Below, piece after piece: positions 11,225-23,102 of a stretch of DNA of 64,000 nucleotides. How positions within the stretch are numbered: position 1 is the stretch's first letter; each line of letters begins with the position of its first letter. The notes beneath the pieces are model-generated. The model did no database searches. It was not told the DNA's origin and worked only from the letters and a program-made list of their open reading frames with translations. The stretch is taken from contig NC_134570.1 of the NCBI RefSeq assembly GCF_050947875.1, positions 242,412,584 through 242,476,583 of the forward strand, read 5' to 3'. Source of the DNA: Dermacentor variabilis (Eukaryota; Arthropoda; Arachnida; Ixodida; Ixodidae). The translations under genes were made by a program, and so were the position numbers.

Positions 11225-11655
11225 GATGAACAGAAGTGGGTTAAACCGTGGCGTGGCGCAGCCACCGAGCCCACAGAGCGCGTCCAGCTGGGGAGGATTT
11301 ACACACAGTGTGCCTGATCAAGTCGATGATGGTATGGCCTTGAATTCCCTTTCGAGCACCCAGCTTCCAGGTTCCAGCATCGCAGAAACCGCAGTGACCA
11401 ACGCTGGAACTAGGCGCTGGTTGTCCATGGTGACGAGCCTTGCCGGGAAAGGGCAGTTCTCGTGGATGGCTGATACAGAGCCCAGAAGAATGGGGAACAG
11501 CACACAGGAGATAGCACAAATGAAATCCTGCATTATGAGCAGAAGTGGATTAAATAGGCCAACACTTTTCTTTAAAAATAATGTACGACTGTTGTGGGCT
11601 GGTTTAGATTCGAGTGTGCAGTTTGGTTTCAACTGCCAGACCTGCTGAAAAAAAG

Positions 11656-13494
11656 TCGATTCTCTGAGGTGGAAAAAACATGTTGCTAATTTTATCAGGA
11701 CACAGAGAAGCGGGAATGTCGGTAACGAAGGTGATCATGCAGGAGAAGGGGAAGAAGGTTACAGACAAACAATGTATTGATCTGAAGTTTTAACTCCTGT
11801 CTACTTCAACTTGTCTTGTTTGCTTAGTCAGGTAGTGAATAAGGACAGTTGGATCCTACATCCTCATCCTACACCAGCAGTGGTATAGGATGAAATGGTG
11901 ACTTATTGGATTATGTGAGCATTTTAAAGATGCTAGATCTCAATGCTGTTACCACTTCTCGATCGGCAGACAGTGTTCACAATGAGGGCAATGACGGCTG
12001 CGCTTGTGGTAGCGCTTGTGGTGTCATCTTCTCATCTCGTGTCCAGTCTGCGTTTTGTGCTCTTAACACCACGATGGAAAGCCAACAAGCTCAAGCTGCT
12101 ATCCTAGGGAAATACATTTCTTGTACCTCAGGCCCCTTTCAATGTTTTACTCTCGACTTCCCACAGCGCTTGTGGTGTCGTCTTCTCGTCTTGTGTCCCA
12201 CCTACATTTTGCACTGTTAACACCGGGATGGAAAACCAACAAGCCCCCCAAGCTGCTATTATAGCAAAATAAACTTCTCGATGATGTTGCTTGTTATTTT
12301 TACAGTCAAATGCCTTTTTTTTTTCTTGTTCAGCTTACATTCGAGGAAAGTTTCATTTACTTTCCAACCTTCCAAATTTCAGGGATCAGCCTAGAGTGGT
12401 AGAAGTACGGTGCTTTCGTGCGTTTTGTCAGCGACACGAAGACAGTGAAGAATTTTCAGCAAGCTAGGTGAAATGCCGGTGTTTTGGCCAATGCAAAGGT
12501 TTTCAGAGTGCCACCAAGAAATACTTACTCAGTAGCATAAACAAGAGTGCATAAAATGATGCTTTGTATCATGCAAATCGGTATGTCTTTTTTAATGCCT
12601 GCCTTTTGGTTTTAATGCTGTTTTATTCATTGTTTTATGTTGCGAATATTAGGCTGCAGCAGAGCCCGACTTTTGTTCTTGAAAATTTATTCTATTAAGA
12701 TAATCTTCTGATCAAATAAAGTGATTTTCACAGTAACTTTGAGTTTGTCTTAATGGGAGTTTAATGTACCTTGAGTCTACATTATTCAAAATATATGCTG
12801 GCACACAGTTTCTAGCAAATGTTTATGCATTAAAACTGGCTCACATCAATTCTACAATTACAGCAAGCCCCCTAAATTTATAACTGAGAAGTTAATCAGG
12901 GAACATTACAATATGAAAATCATTTTGTTTCAAATATTCTATTTTCTGTAAAGTTACAGTGGCAGCTTAAACGCTCAGTAGGCAGCAACACTATTTCACC
13001 CAATACTCATGAGCTGCTTGCTTGGCTGTGCTTGCTGGCAACATTTGTACATAGAAACATTGCAAATGGTGAATTCTTTCTCTGCAGTTTTCCTATTGTT
13101 TTCATTTTTTGAAATTTTGTTTCCATATATCTCTGTGTTTGCTTGCAATACATATGTGTGGACTTGGTTATATCAGAATGGCCACGCAAAATTGCAAGTC
13201 ACAGCAACATACACGTTGCATTCTATGCAGCTAGCATATTCTGTTAGATTGGGGTTTGTAGTATATTGAGAATCAGCTGCGTTTTACTGTAGTGTGAGAT
13301 GTCAAGGTGAGAGTCACAGAAAAGGGGCTACCATACTTCTGGCCTGCTGCATGCCCCTCAGTTATACAGAATTTGCAGAAAAGTCCTGTGATCTGTGGAG
13401 TAACACAATCAATGTGTGGCTGTGCAGGGCATGCAGCTCACAAGCACCGGTGAAGGAACACAGGCAGCCATCAGGTGAGGATCTTGTCGTTGGC
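11656..13494. other. Intronic sequence, no gene seen
   Basis: Apart from the ~100-bp tandem duplication at 12011-12264 I see no coding similarity. The stretch is AT-rich with T- and A-runs. Confidence 0.5.
12011..12264 (+). repeat. Two diverged ~100-bp direct repeat units
   Basis: Unit 1 (12011-12107) and unit 2 (12165-12264) both begin agcgcttgtggtgtc and end gctgctat-ta/c-tag, with clear similarity throughout (cttaacacc or gttaacacc, gatggaaa, ccaacaagc). A 57-base spacer separates them. Origin unknown. Confidence 0.65.
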
Positions 13495-16013
13495 ATCATC
13501 ATCATCACGATCATCATCAGCCTGACTACACCCTCTGCAGGGCAAAGGCCTCTCCCATACTTCTCCAACTACCGCTGTCATGTGCTGATTGTGGCCGTGT
13601 TGTCCCTGCAAACTTCTTAATCTCATCCGTCCACGTAACTTTCTCCCGCCCCCTGCTACGCTTCCCTTTTCTTGCAATTCAGTCCATGACCCTTAATGAC
13701 CATGGGTTTTCTTCCCTCCTCATTACATGTCCTGCCCATGCCCATTTCTTTTTCTTGATTTCAACTAAGATGTCATTAACTCGCTCTCTTCCCTCACCCA
13801 ATCTGCTCTCTTCTTATCCCTTAACGCTACACCCACCATTCTTCTTTCCATAGCTCGTTGCATGGTCCTCAATTTAAGTAGAACCCTTTTCGTAAGCCTC
13901 CAGGTTTCTGCCTCATAGGTGAGTACTGGTAAGGCACAGCTGTTATACACTTTTCTCCTGAGGGATAATGGCAACCTGCTGTTCATGATCTGAGAATGCC
14001 TGCCAAACGAACCCCAACCCATTCTTATTCTTCTGATTATTTCAGTCTCATGATCCGGATTTGCGGTCACTACCTGCCCTAAGTAGATGTATTCCCTTAC
14101 CACTTCCAGTGCCTCACTACCTATTGTAAATTGCTGTTCTAGACTGTTAAACATTACTTTAGTTCTCTGCAGATTAATTTTTGGACCCACCCTTCTGCTT
14201 TGGCTGTCCAGGTAAGTGAGCATGCATTGCAATTGGTCCACTGCGTTACTAAGCAAGGCAATATCATCAGCGAATCGCAAGTTGCTAAGGTATTCTCCAT
14301 TAACTCTTATCCCCAATTCTTTCCTATCCAGGTCTCTGAATACCTCCTGTAAACACACTGTGAATATTAGCATTGGATTGGATATAAGCATTTCCAATAG
14401 CATTGGAAAGATTGTATCTCCCTGCCTGATGCCCTTCTTTATTGGGATTTTGTTGCTTTCTTTATGGAGGACTACGGGGGCTGTGGAGCCGCTATAGATA
14501 TCTTTCAGTATATTTACATACGGCTCGTCTACACCCTGATTCCGTAATGCCTGCATGACTGCTCAGGTTTCGACTGAATCAAATGCTTTTTCGTAATCAA
14601 TGAAAGCTATATATAAGGGTTGGTTATATTCTGCACATTCCTTTATCGCCTGATTGATAGTGTGAATATGGTCTATTGTTGAGTGGCCTTTACAGAATCC
14701 TGCCTGCTCCTTTGGTTGACAGAAGTGTAAGGTGTTCCTGATTCTATTTGTGATTGCCTTAGTAAATACTTTGTAGGCAATGGACAGTAAGCTGATCAGT
14801 CTATAATTTTTCAAGTCTTTGGTATCCGCTTTCTTATGGATGATTATGTTGGCGTTCTTCCAAGATTCCGGTACGCACAAAGTCATGAGGCATTGTGTAT
14901 ACAGGATGGCCCATTTTTCTAGAACAATCTGCCCACCATCCTTCAACAAATCTGCTGTTACCTACCTGAGGCAGCTGTTACCCAGCTGGCTTCCCCCTTT
15001 GCATAGCTCCCAAGGCTTTTCTTACTTCTTCCGGCATTTCTTGTGGGATTTCAAAATCCTCTAGGCTATTCTCTCTTCCATTAATTATCGTCGTGGGTCC
15101 CACTGCTACTGCATAAATCTCTATAGAACTCCTCAGCCACTTGAACGATCTCATCCATATTAGTAATGATATTGCCGGTTTTGTCTCCTAACACATACAT
15201 CTGATTCTTGCCTATTCCTAGTTTCTTCTTCACTGCCCTTAGGCTTCCTCCGTTCCTGAGAGCATGCTCATTTCTATCCCTGTTATACTTCCTTATGTCA
15301 AACTTGTTGTCTTAAACTTGTTGATTAACTTGAAGAGTTCTGCCAGTTCCATTCTAGCTGTAGGGTTAGAGGCTTTCATCCATTGGCGATGATCTTAATC
15401 AGATCTTTTGTCTCCTGCAATAGCTTACCTGTATCCTGTCTAACAAAGTTACCACCGACTTCTATTTCGCACTCCTTAATGATGCCCATAAGATTGTCAT
15501 TCATTGCTTCAACACTGAGGTCCTCTTCCTGTGTTAAAGCCGAATACCTGTTCTGCAGCTTGATCGAGAATTTCTCTATTTTCCCTCTTACCGCTAACTC
15601 ATTGATTGGTTTCTTATGTACCAGTTTCTTCCGTTCCCTCCTCAAGTCTAGGCTAATTCGAGTTCTTACCATCCTATGGTCACTGCAGCGCACCTTGTTG
15701 AGCACGTCCACATCTTGTATGATGCCAGGGTTAGCGCAGAGTATGAAGTCTATTTCATTTCTAGTCTCGCCATTCGGGCTCCTCTACATCCACTTTCGGT
15801 TTTCCCACTTATGGAAGAAGGTATTCATTATCCGCAAATTATTCCATTCTGCAAACTCAACTAATAACTCTCCCCTGCTATTCCTAGAACCCATGCCTTA
15901 TTCCCCCACTGACTTGTCTCCAGCCTGCTTCTTGCCTTCCCTGACATTGAAGTCGCCCATCAGTATAGTGTATTTTGTTTTGACTTTACCCATCGCCAAT
16001 TCCGCGTCTTCAT
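13495..16013 (-). mobile_element. RTE-type LINE copy A, 5'-truncated
   Basis: Minus-strand RTE/BovB-like LINE with EN C-terminus (15720-15376: DHRMVRTRISLDLRRERKK), linker, RT (14949-13765) and a short (GAT)n-like 3' tail at 13495-13520. RT blocks include NYRLISLLSIAYKVFTKAI, YIAFIDYEKAFDSVET, KKGIRQGDTIFPMLL and the intact palm LRFADDIALLSN. After the palm comes REYIYLGQVVTA and the C-terminal RKVYNSCALPVLTYEAETW. Several frameshifts are present. The 5' end is cut near 16013, where a GA-rich repeat begins. An endonuclease-RT polyprotein of this kind mediates target-primed integration. Confidence 0.85.
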
Positions 16014-16215
16014 TGGCAGAGAGAGAGAGAAAGGCAAAGGAAAGACAGGAAGGTTAACCAGAGATTATCTCCAGTTGGCTACCCTGTGCTGGGGGAGGGG
16101 CAAGGGGATGCAATAGGTGAGAAAGAAAGAAGGAGAAAAAAAAGGAAAAGAAAACCTAAACACACACGCACGTACACACGAACTATTTCTTTGGGCACTG
16201 TCACGCAGCCCGCAA
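16014..16215 (+). repeat. GA-rich dispersed repeat
   Basis: Starts with (GA)n and continues ggcaaaggaaagacaggaag, then ggctaccctgtgctggggga, a purine-rich stretch and (CA)n. I recall similar sequence as very common in tick transcripts and genomes, but cannot verify that here. No coding potential. Confidence 0.5.
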
Positions 16216-16584
16216 AGGCATTAGTGTTGTTGATGAAACCGAGGACCTAAGCAAGACGGAACAATTATCATTAGTAGTAAGGTACTACGCAAGTGGGGCT
16301 GTCTTTGAGCTGTCTTTTGGATTCCTCAACGCTGAGCACATGTATGCAATGTCCTTCCTGGGCACATCTACATACAGAAAGTGAATTGCAGATCCACACA
16401 CAAAAACGTAGAGGCATTCTAAAAGAGAAAAGAAATCCCTCTCTGGCTTTATCACCTTGCAGACATTCACGATGACTAGATTGAGACGGCGGTTCATGCA
16501 GTGGACATACACTGCCTGCGGCACTTCCTGCCGGAACAGTGCCTGGACGCCCCTTGAGGTACTGCTCATGACACTCGCACCATC
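16216..16584. pseudogene. hAT-2 transposase fragments in inverted arrangement
   Basis: On the plus strand 16216-16337 reads VVDETEDLSKTEQLSLVVRY and FELSFGFLNAEH. The same hAT segment also occurs on the minus strand at 21983-21890. On the minus strand, 16584 to about 16340 continues the same transposase: DGASVMSS, GVQALFRQEVPQAVYVHCMN, RRLNLVIVNVCKV and FFSLLECLYVF. The two pieces meet near 16338 tail to tail. The minus part connects across the gypsy insertion to 21750-23102. Confidence 0.75.
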
Positions 16585-16588
16585 ATAT

Positions 16589-16731
16589 TCTTACGAAGAG
16601 TTGCGAAGAAATGGTTTTATTTACAGGCAGTGGATGATGATCGTAGCATGATCGTAGCGCAGCCCGGCCTCTCAAACTCTTCGTTTTCTTCATCTTCTCT
16701 CTTCTTGTCCACGCCTTTCGTATCCGTTACA
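16589..16731 (-). repeat. gypsy-1 3' LTR (143 bp)
   Basis: Nearly identical to 21603-21745. On the minus strand it begins TGTAACGGATACG and ends TTCGTAAGA, where the terminal CA has mutated. It contains AATAAAACC, a likely polyadenylation signal. Confidence 0.9.
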
Positions 16732-16957
16732 TTTCCCCGCAAGTAGACGAAGCCTGTGGGGCGAGTCAGGATGGACAAGCAGGGTAGAAAGGCTTCAGGC
16801 GAGCAATATGAGTCAGCTGAGTTCTGCTTGATCGCCGACCATTGCACAGGAGGCGAGCTATGACGTAAGTGAGTTCGCTCAGGCGGTCTACGACTACAAA
16901 TGGGCCTGAATATTGTGACAAGAACTTTTGGCACAGTCTACGCTTGCGTTGCGGTGT

Positions 16958-17902
16958 TCAAAGAAGAACCAAGTCACCTTTTTCCAACGATACTTGTACG
17001 TGACGGTCGTCGTATCGCTCTTTCGAACAACTTTGCGAGGCCAAAGTATGAAGACGAGCTATTCGACGGGCTTCTTCGGCAAGACACAAAGTCTTCGATA
17101 CAATATCATCACTGTGCAGTACGAAGGGTAAGAAAGTGTCCAGAGGGCTTCGTGGTAACCTTGCATACAGGAGATGAAATGGGCTATAGTTTGGGGTTTC
17201 GTGTTTCGCCGTATTGTATGCGTAAGTGATGAATGGAAGCACGTCGTCCCAGTTCTTATGATTGGAGGAGACGTACATGGCAAGCATGTTGGTTAGCATT
17301 CTGTTCGTCCTTTCAACGAGGCCACTGGTCTGTGGATGATACGGCGTGGAATGACGAAACGGTGAAGTGCACAAACGAAGTAACTCTTCAATGGCATCAG
17401 CAGTGAACTGGCGACCACAGTCGCTGATGATGACACGTGGTGGGCTATGACGAAGGACTACGGAAAGCAGCAAAAAGACCGCCATGCAAGCAGCGGTAGA
17501 AGACAGTATGGCTGCAGTTTCAGCATACCGTGTAAAATGGTCTACGCAGACAATTATCCAACGGTTCTTGTTGTTAGATAACAGGAGCGGACCCAAAAGG
17601 TCAATGCCTACTTGCTCGAACGGCGTACTGGGCGGTGTCAATGGCCGAAGAGGACCCGGGGCTGCGGTGGTCGGTCACTTGTGATGTTGGCACGTTTCGC
17701 AACTAGCGACATAATGCTTGGTTGTTTCGTACATCTTGGGCCAGTAAAAGCGCTCCTGTGTGCGGTGCAGCGTTCGTACGAAGCCGAAATGGCCAGATGT
17801 CACATCGTCATGCATGGCGCGTAGAACATCGGAGCAGAGACTCTCGGGGACAACAAGCAGAAAACGCGCTCCATGCCCGGAGTAATTTGTTTTGTAGAGC
17901 AA
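16958..17902 (-). pseudogene. gypsy-1 integrase
   Basis: The segment 17902-17675 has the zinc-binding HHCC domain: GHFGFVRTLHRTQERFYWPK and CETCQHHK. After a frame shift, 17641-16958 holds the DDE core: GIDLLGPL, WIIVCVDHFTRYAET (first Asp), VIISDCGRQFT (second Asp) and HPQTSGLVERTNRML (Glu). It ends in VSLEKGDLVLL. The conserved Asp-x-Gly is present as DCG. The enzyme inserts element cDNA into the genome. The split frame indicates decay. Confidence 0.9.
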
Positions 17903-18079
17903 TTTATCACGGACAGTAAAGCGACCGCTGCCTTTAAAAGTATGGGCGGCGACAAAAAGCGGATCGAGGGTAACATCATTCCGTTGTTCTCACTGAAAGT
18001 CTGCCGCGTGAGGGAACGTAGAAGTAACAGCAGCAAGTCAGTCGTCAAAATTCTCAGCATAATCTTGATAATCGTGATA

Positions 18080-19533
18080 ATCTTGAATGATCTACCGTAA
18101 AGATAACACCGAAACTTTTGTATGGTGAAAACGGCTGCCAGGCATTCCTGTTCTGTAACCGTATAATTGCGTTCAGATTTGCTCAGGCAACGGCTGGCAT
18201 ATGCGACCACATGTTCTGCACCACTGTGACGTTGTACAAGCACCGCTCCTATCCCAATTCCACTAGCATCAGTGTGAACTTTAGTCGGGCAAGATGGATC
18301 GAAGTGACGCAAGAGGGGTGCTGACGTTAGTATAAACTTCAGTTGAGAGAATGATGCGTCATACTCTGGTGTCCAATTGAAGGATGCATTTTGTTGTAAA
18401 ATACTTGTCAACAGGTAAACAATGTCGGCAAACCGGGGAACAAAACGACGAAAATACGAACATAGGCCAATGAATGAGCGGAGTTCTCGTGCTGACTGCG
18501 GTGGCTTGAAGGAGCTCACCGCTTCAATCTTACGAGGATCGGGTCTGATGCCATCCTTGTCGACTAAGTGTCCCAGGGCCAGTGTTTGACGTTCACCGAA
18601 CCGACACTTTTTTGAGTTTAGAACCAGTCCAGCTTTCTCAATGCAGTCGAGAACGAGGCTGAGGCGTTCGTTATGTTCCTCAAATGTGCGGCCAAAGATT
18701 ACAACATCATCGAGGTAACACATGCATATCTCCCACTTTAGACCACATAGTACTGTGTCCATGAATCTTTCAAAGGTGGAAGGAGCATTGCAAAGGCCAA
18801 AAGGCATAACATTAAATTCGAATAGGCCATCTGGAGTCACCAAAGTGGTCTTTTCCTTGTCGGCAGGGTCCATAGGTATTTGCCAATAACCCGATTGCAA
18901 ATCAAGTGTTGAGAAGTAAGAAGCAGCATGTAAGCAATCAATGACGTCATCGATTTGCGGTAGTGGATATACATCCTTCTTCGTCACTGCGTTTAGATGT
19001 CTGTAGTCCACACAGAATCTCCAGGAGCCATCTTTTTTTTGTACCAGGATTACTGGGGCTGCCCATGGACTAGACGACTCTTGAACGACACCTTTGTTCA
19101 TCATCTCCTTGACTTGCTCTGCAATAACTTTGCGCTCGGACGATGACACTCGGTAGGGCTTCCGGCGGATGGGGTGTGCTGAGCCGGTATCTATTCTGTG
19201 ACGAGCGCGGGGCGATGGTAAATGAAGGGGTGCATCTCTATGCGTGAAGTCAAATGCAGCCTGATGTCTGGCAAGGACCTGTACCAGTGCTTGCCATTCT
19301 GATGTACCGAGAGCCTTGCTGATCATGCCGAGCATTAGCTCTTCAGAATGGCGATTATCGCAAGGAGAGCAAGCTGTAGAAACGTCCGTAGTTAGTGCTG
19401 CTATTGAGCTACATGCGGCTTTATCGAAGAGAGCGATTTTCATACCGCGAGGAAGGACAACCGGCGTGGCGGAACAGTTCAGCGCCCACAATGTGGCGAC
19501 TCCTTTCGTCATGCACACAACAGAGCAGGGCAC
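18080..19533 (-). pseudogene. gypsy-1 reverse transcriptase with truncated RNase H
   Basis: A long open frame with all RT blocks: PYRVSSSERKVIAEQVKEMM, SSPWAAPVILVQKKDGSWRF, CVDYRHLNAVT, PFGLCNAPSTFERFMD and the catalytic MCYLDDVVIFG. Then come the thumb and the RNase H start ([33 protein letters not shown]). RNase H stops at YLYGRSFKIIT near 18080. The rest is replaced by a short AT-rich junction leading straight into integrase sequence, so there is an internal deletion. Otherwise the best preserved frame of this element. Confidence 0.9.
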
Positions 19534-19556
19534 AAGTATATCTTTTTTAGCACAAT

Positions 19557-20121
19557 TTATGCGGAGAGCCTAACTACAAGGTCAACACAACCAGCATCAA
19601 CAGTACTTGCAGAAACACGAACGGGCGTCAGGCACCACGATGGTGCAATCACTTCATCAAGAACACTGAGAGTGTCTGTGTCCCTGTCTTCACCACCCGA
19701 GCTTTGTTCAGGCTGTGCTGATATAAATAACTTGTTCAATGATATTTCGCCACAACCACAGTCCACGGAAGTGCCGCACTGTTCAAGAAAATCTATACCA
19801 AGAATAACATCGTGCGAACAACGAGGAAGAACAAGGAATTCCGACACAAACACTTTCCAAGCCAACAAAACACTCACAGCACAAACACCAAGGGGATGAA
19901 GCCACTCGCCGCCTACTCCACCCACGAAAGGTAATACCGTCGTTCCAAGAAAACATAACTTTGTGGCCTAGACGGTTTTTGAAAGCGAGGCTCATCACAG
20001 ACACAGTCGCCCCAGTATCAACTAACGCCATGGTCGGTATTCCGTCAATCGAGACATTCACTTTGTTTTTGAACATAACAACAGGCAGAGGTATTTCTTG
20101 CAAAGATTGTCCAGCGACCAC
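19557..20121 (-). pseudogene. gypsy-1 aspartic protease
   Basis: Two overlapping frames. The first (20121-19783) carries GIPTMALVDTGATVSVMS with the catalytic DTGA. The second (19925-19557) carries VILGIDFLEQCG, the typical C-terminal protease block, and leads towards RT. A frameshift between them is needed to read the domain. The enzyme would mature the Gag-Pol polyprotein. Confidence 0.85.
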
Positions 20122-20339
20122 ACCTCCATTTGCCGCGGATGCTAGTTTCCCGGCGGCGGTGACGAAGAACGGTGCCGCGGGGACGGAGAGTGACGGGGAT
20201 GGTTACTTGGTGGCGTCAAACTCCGCTCAGAAGCTGGCGAATTGCTGCGTCTGGTCGCATGTGAGAAGTGCTCCATTGGAAGCAAATCGTTCGTCCGCAA
20301 GTCATATCAAGTACAGGTTCTGGGTGGCGAGAACATCGG

Positions 20340-21601
20340 TGGTGTCCTTCGTGATTGACGGCCTTGGGGACAATACCGAGCTATATGGCCTGTGGAACCG
20401 CAGTTGTAGCACACCGGAGGGTCACGGTTCACAGCATCTTCCTCAAAATGAATGCTAGGCTGCTGCGGGCGGCGAGAAAGTGAGAAAGTTCGTTGTCATG
20501 TGGATAACGTGTCTCTGCTGCTCGCTGAAATCCGTTATATCGGTCATAAGTCACGTCGTGGTAGTAAGGTCGGTGCTGTTCTTGTTGCACCCTGACAGAA
20601 GTGACAGGGCCTCGGGGGTAAAAACACGGCTACTCTCGTTGTGGCCGAGCGTCATAAGTAGGGCCTCTGTCATAGAGATGTGGCTGCTGTCGGGGTGCGA
20701 GTTCATAATCCTCAGTGCCCCTTGCCGCAGGATACGGGCAGAAGGATGTCACGTTTGGCTCGAAATCTGGTGGTAGGCGGAAGCTATGAGTGCTTGGGTG
20801 TGGTCACTTGCGCGTGCAGGCTGAGTTCTTCCCGAACTATTTGTCGGATCGTTGATGAAAGATCGCGGGGCTGGCCGCTATCTACGCTTGCAACTATCGT
20901 CACAATGGTTAGCCTGCCAAACCTCGGCGTGATGCGCCTCGTCTTCAGTTGCTCAAAAGTGCGACAGTGCCGAATGATGTTGGCGACGGAAGCCAGAGTG
21001 TCTTTTGCGATGAGGAAGCTGTAAACATCTTCGGCAATTCCTTTTAAGATGTGCCCGACTTTGCCTTCCTCAGACATTCCAGAGTCCACCATGCTACACT
21101 GTTTTATTACTGCCTCAATGTAGGTTGTGCAGGTTTCACCTGGTGCTTGCGCACGTTGCAGTAGCGTCTGTTCTGTCCTTTTCTTTTTCGTTGAGGAGTC
21201 ACCGAATCGTTCTTTGATTTCGGAAACAAATCTGCCCCACGTTGTCAACGTTTCCTCGTGATTGTCCAACCACACCAACGCAGTATCCGTTAGAAAAAAA
21301 AAACGACGTTCGAAAGTTGAGAAGCGCTGTTCCACCTGTTGGCGGCACTCACCCCGTGATAATGGATGAGCCATTCCTCGACGTCTTCGTCAGATCTTGC
21401 GGTGAAGGGACGCACATCTCTCAGTTGTAGAACAGAACTTGTCGGCGCAGCTGTTGGAATGGGCCGTTGTTCGTCTGCGTCTTGGGTCATATTCAACTCC
21501 GGTAGATTCAGTGGGAGTCCAGCAAGGCGACGACTCCGTCGAAGAACTTCTGCTTCAGCCTCCATCTTCGGGTGTCGATTACCCAGCACCTTCCACCACA
21601 A
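20340..21601 (-). pseudogene. gypsy-1 gag with CCHC zinc knuckle
   Basis: The N-terminal part (21601-21290) has RRSRRLAGLPLNLPEL and FTARSDEDVEEWLIHYHGVS. The capsid-like part (21374-20784) has TALVWLDNHEETLTTWGRFV, KKKRTEQTLLQRAQAPGETC and KVGHILKGIAEDVYSFLIAK. Near 20411-20369 lies the knuckle CYNCGSTGHIARYC. Frame changes between segments show decay. Gag packages element RNA in virus-like particles. A related gag relic occurs at 30.0-31.6 kb. Confidence 0.85.
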
Positions 21602-21602
21602 C

Positions 21603-21745
21603 TGTTACGAAGAGTTGCGAAGAAATGGTTTTATTTACAGGCAGTGGATGATGATAATAGCGTGATCGTAGCGCAGCCCGGCCTCTCAAACTCTTCGTTC
21701 TCTTCGTCTTGTCTCTTCTTGTCCGTGCCTTTCGTATCTATTACA
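21603..21745 (-). repeat. gypsy-1 5' LTR (143 bp)
   Basis: On the minus strand begins TGTAATAGATACG and ends TTCGTAACA, as expected for TG...CA LTR ends. It differs from the 3' LTR by a few substitutions. Flanked by ATAT. Confidence 0.9.
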
Positions 21746-21749
21746 ATAT

Positions 21750-23102
21750 GTTTGAGCAATGCACAGCTGAGTGCAGCAGAACTGATAGTTGGGCGAGTTG
21801 GTACGAATTCATAGTAAAATATTTAGCGCGCACATGCACTGTGTCCTTGTCAATTGTGCGCGCTAAATATTTTACTATGCGCAGCGTTGAGGAATCCAAA
21901 AGACTGCTCAAAGACAGCCCCACTTGCGTAGTACCTTACTATTACTGATAATTGTTCCGTCTTGCTTAGGTCTTTGGTTTCATCAACAATAAGTGTAAAG
22001 TACTTGGAGCTTTCCATCTCTTCTTTTATACATACTTGTTAATGTGATGTGGCTGAGAATTTCGAGGATCTGGTCTTGTATCGAACAATGAACATATTTC
22101 ACTTTGGCTGCTCCACCATTCAGTTTCTTTCCTACAATATCATCATATTTGCCAAACAATTTCAAGAGCTCAATGAAGTTTCCCTTGTTTTCACTTGTAG
22201 CACTTTCATTGTGGCCCCTCTGAGCAATTCCCTGAACGGCAGTGAATCGCAACATATCTGCAACTCTTGCTATATAGAGGCAATCTTCCAGCACCTCCAG
22301 GAAGTATGCATTGCTGAGATGTGTTGCAACTGACTTGCTCAGTCCTCCCGACTTCATCTGCCTGTAGGAAATCCACAATGTCTGGCAAGACTTATGCGCG
22401 AGTGAGTTTTCGTGCTTTCTGAAACCAGCATGTTTTTCTAGCACTCTTTTTTCAGTTACTGTATCCACTGTTGACAAATGCAGATTTCTGATTGGCACCA
22501 GTAGAAAACATTGTGCAAGGCTAACAGAAAGCTTCGTCAGCCTGCGCGCTGTACTCCAACCAAGGAAATAGGCAGTACCAGTCTGAGTGGAAGCTTCTGC
22601 TCAATTTGCTGTACTTCTTAGATGGAAATGGGTCCAGTATTGGCTGTGTAGGTGACTCTGTCTTAAATTTCGAAATGTCCAACTGGCCTGCATGGTCGGC
22701 ATGCACATCCGAGGCGGTGAATTCGGTCATGGAATCGGGTTCATTCCTTGCTGCACATGATGTGGAAAGCTTGTCGCACTCACTGTCCATTTACATCGAC
22801 AAGGACGGACAAGCGTCATGAGAAATGATGCTGTTCACAGTCTCTTCAAGTGAAATCAAAACAGACCACTGAAAAGAATTTTCTTGTTCATGGAGCATCT
22901 CCAAATCTCCCATTGTTGAAGCAGAAAGCTCGGTGTGGATGCATTGTTGCTTGGCCCGTTTGCTTGCATTAGAAAAAAAAGTCGGCAATGGACCTTTTCT
23001 GCGACATCCTAAGGCAACCCAAAGGTCCTGTGGCATCGACCACATGTTGGAGCCTCTTCCAGTGGCGAGATAGGCTGGCATTTCCTCCCGCGATACGAGC
23101 AC
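21750..23102 (-). pseudogene. hAT-2 transposase, N-terminal half
   Basis: Minus-strand frames from 23102 read LPTFFSNASKRAKQ and, after frame breaks, FHSDWYCLFPWLEYSAQADE and KRVLEKHAGFRKHENSLAHK. Then follow IAQRGHNESATSENKGNFIE, LLKLFGKYDDIV and KYFTLIVDETKDLSKTEQLS, with VRYYASGAVF at about 21930. This is a TTF/ZMYM-type hAT transposase with an N-terminal tail, a zinc-finger-like region and the start of the RNase H-like core. It resumes at 16584 beyond the gypsy insertion. A 25-bp palindrome interrupts it at 21810-21879. It is not a host zinc-finger gene, because frameshifts are present. Confidence 0.75.
21810..21879. repeat. Perfect 25-bp inverted repeat (hairpin)
   Basis: 21810-21834 is the exact reverse complement of 21855-21879 (catagtaaaatatttagcgc...), with a 20-base loop. 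It sits where the hAT reading frame is lost, so it is part of an inserted short repeat. Confidence 0.9.

Larger units (their letters stand above)
7455..11655 (-). mobile_element. CR1-like non-LTR retrotransposon A, decayed
   Basis: On the minus strand the order is a 5' region with an internal duplication, ORF1 with a 2A-like motif, an in-frame TAG, an apurinic-type endonuclease, reverse transcriptase, and a short 3' UTR ending near 7455 in AAATAAAGTGAAG. This is the layout of CR1/Jockey-group LINEs, which integrate by target-primed reverse transcription. Several frameshifts and a damaged RT active site (FADA instead of FADD) show it is inactive. A related, much better preserved copy lies at 49361-53577. 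The 5' limit is uncertain. Confidence 0.85.
16589..21745 (-). mobile_element. Ty3/gypsy retrotransposon 1, full length, decayed
   Basis: A 5157-bp element bounded by two 143-bp LTRs (TGTAA...) and a 4-bp target duplication ATAT (16585-16588, 21746-21749). Minus-strand order is gag with CCHC knuckle, protease, RT, partial RNase H and integrase, the Ty3/gypsy order. A purine-rich tract (GCGGGGAAA) precedes the 3' LTR. Removing it restores the hAT reading QTYDGASVMS, so it inserted into an older hAT. Frameshifts and an RNase H deletion make it inactive. Confidence 0.9.

Noticed and set aside
21983..22498. Host zinc finger MYM-type gene
   Set aside because: Frameshifts, an inserted gypsy and a palindrome, plus hAT core motifs, indicate a transposase relic.
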